Assembly: GCA_002433335.1 (NCBI GenBank)
Contig: DJHY01000014.1
Coordinates: 4,762 to 11,687 of the forward strand
Length of the DNA stretch: 6,926 nucleotides
Direction of reading: 5' to 3'
Source of the DNA: Rhodospirillaceae bacterium UBA6608
GTDB lineage: Bacteria > Pseudomonadota > Alphaproteobacteria > Rhodospirillales_A > Casp-alpha2
Below the pieces are notes generated by a model. The model saw nothing but the letters and a program-made list of their open reading frames with translations. It was not told where the DNA came from and ran no database searches. The stretch's first letter is position 1; every line of letters begins with the position of its first letter. Both the position numbers and the translations under genes were made by a program. Shown piece after piece: positions 6,567 to 6,926 of the stretch.

Positions 6567-6926
6567 TTATTGGTTCTTGAAATCGGGCTTCCGCTTGTCG
6601 GCGAAGGCCGCCATCCCTTCCTTCTGATCCTCGGTCCCGAAGGTCGCGTGAAACATGCGGCGCTCGAACCGTACGCCTTCGGCCAGGGTCGTTTCGAACG
6701 CCCGATTGACGGACTCCTTGGCCAGCATGGCGATGGGCCGCGACATTCCGGCGATGGTCTGCGCCGTCTTGATCGCGTCCTCGACCAGGTCGGCGGCCGG
6801 AACGATGCGCGCGACCAGGCCGGCGCGCTCCGCTTCCTCGGCATCCATCATGCGGCCGGTCAGGCAAAGCTCCATGGCCTTGGCCTTGCCCACGGCGCGG
6901 GTCAGGCGCTGCGTGCCGCCGGCGCC
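6567..6926 (-). CDS. Enoyl-CoA hydratase (crotonase family), C-terminal part
   Basis: Enoyl-CoA hydratase adds water to trans-2-enoyl-CoA in fatty acid beta-oxidation. The last 119 residues are present; the 5' part is outside the window. The visible part starts at the crotonase motif [20 protein letters not shown] and goes on with [38 protein letters not shown] and a C-terminal [16 protein letters not shown]. It resembles the mitochondrial-type short-chain enzyme closely along its whole length. The two catalytic glutamates of this family (E144 and E164 in the rat enzyme) lie upstream of GAGGTQRL, so catalytic competence cannot be judged here. A GTG within the frame at 6893 is not the true start, since conserved residues continue upstream of it. 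The gene is separated from rpsT by a hairpin and a promoter. Other crotonase activities are possible but less likely. Confidence 0.93.
   Translation of the reverse strand, partial: GAGGTQRLTRAVGKAKAMELCLTGRMMDAEEAERAGLVARIVPAADLVEDAIKTAQTIAGMSRPIAMLAKESVNRAFETTLAEGVRFERRMFHATFGTEDQKEGMAAFADKRKPDFKNQ

Overview
The window looks like a piece of an alphaproteobacterial chromosome. It is GC-rich, and every gene lies on the minus strand, in transcription order: enoyl-CoA hydratase (3' part), rpsT, dnaA, dnaN, recF, gyrB (5' part). This is the widespread alphaproteobacterial replication block. The DnaA, DnaN, RecF and GyrB sequences fit a Rhodospirillales-like organism, but that placement is an inference from protein flavour and was not tested by a search.

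Reading along the minus strand from high to low coordinates: 6926-6567 is the C-terminal half of a crotonase-family enoyl-CoA hydratase. A nested hairpin (6550-6513) follows, then a near-consensus sigma70-type promoter (TTGACC-N17-TATAAC) for rpsT (6438-6172, ribosomal protein S20). rpsT ends in a strong intrinsic terminator (6141-6113). Next is a non-coding stretch of about 625 bases (6112-5488) in front of dnaA. It holds a cluster of GANTC sites, a 12-bp palindrome, a perfect CRP-type palindrome, a 78% AT island and a series of short stem-loops. dnaA (5487-4084) follows. A 306-base gap then carries an extended -10 element and a perfect 10-bp stem-loop, presumably the promoter and leader start of dnaN (3777-2662). 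recF (2579-1425, no ATG start) and gyrB (from 1346, leaving the window at its TOPRIM motif) follow with gaps of 82 and 78 bases.

The products act together in chromosome replication. DnaA opens the origin, DnaN is the sliding clamp that keeps the polymerase on DNA and switches DnaA off through Hda, RecF helps load RecA at gaps, and GyrB is the ATPase subunit that removes positive supercoils. S20 and the hydratase are conserved neighbours without a direct replication role.

I found no mobile element, CRISPR array, tRNA, rRNA or unknown coding gene. No previously undescribed protein system is visible. The points worth a second look are regulatory: the non-coding DNA before dnaA and between dnaA and dnaN. 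I see no cluster of DnaA boxes, so the sequence does not support an origin here.
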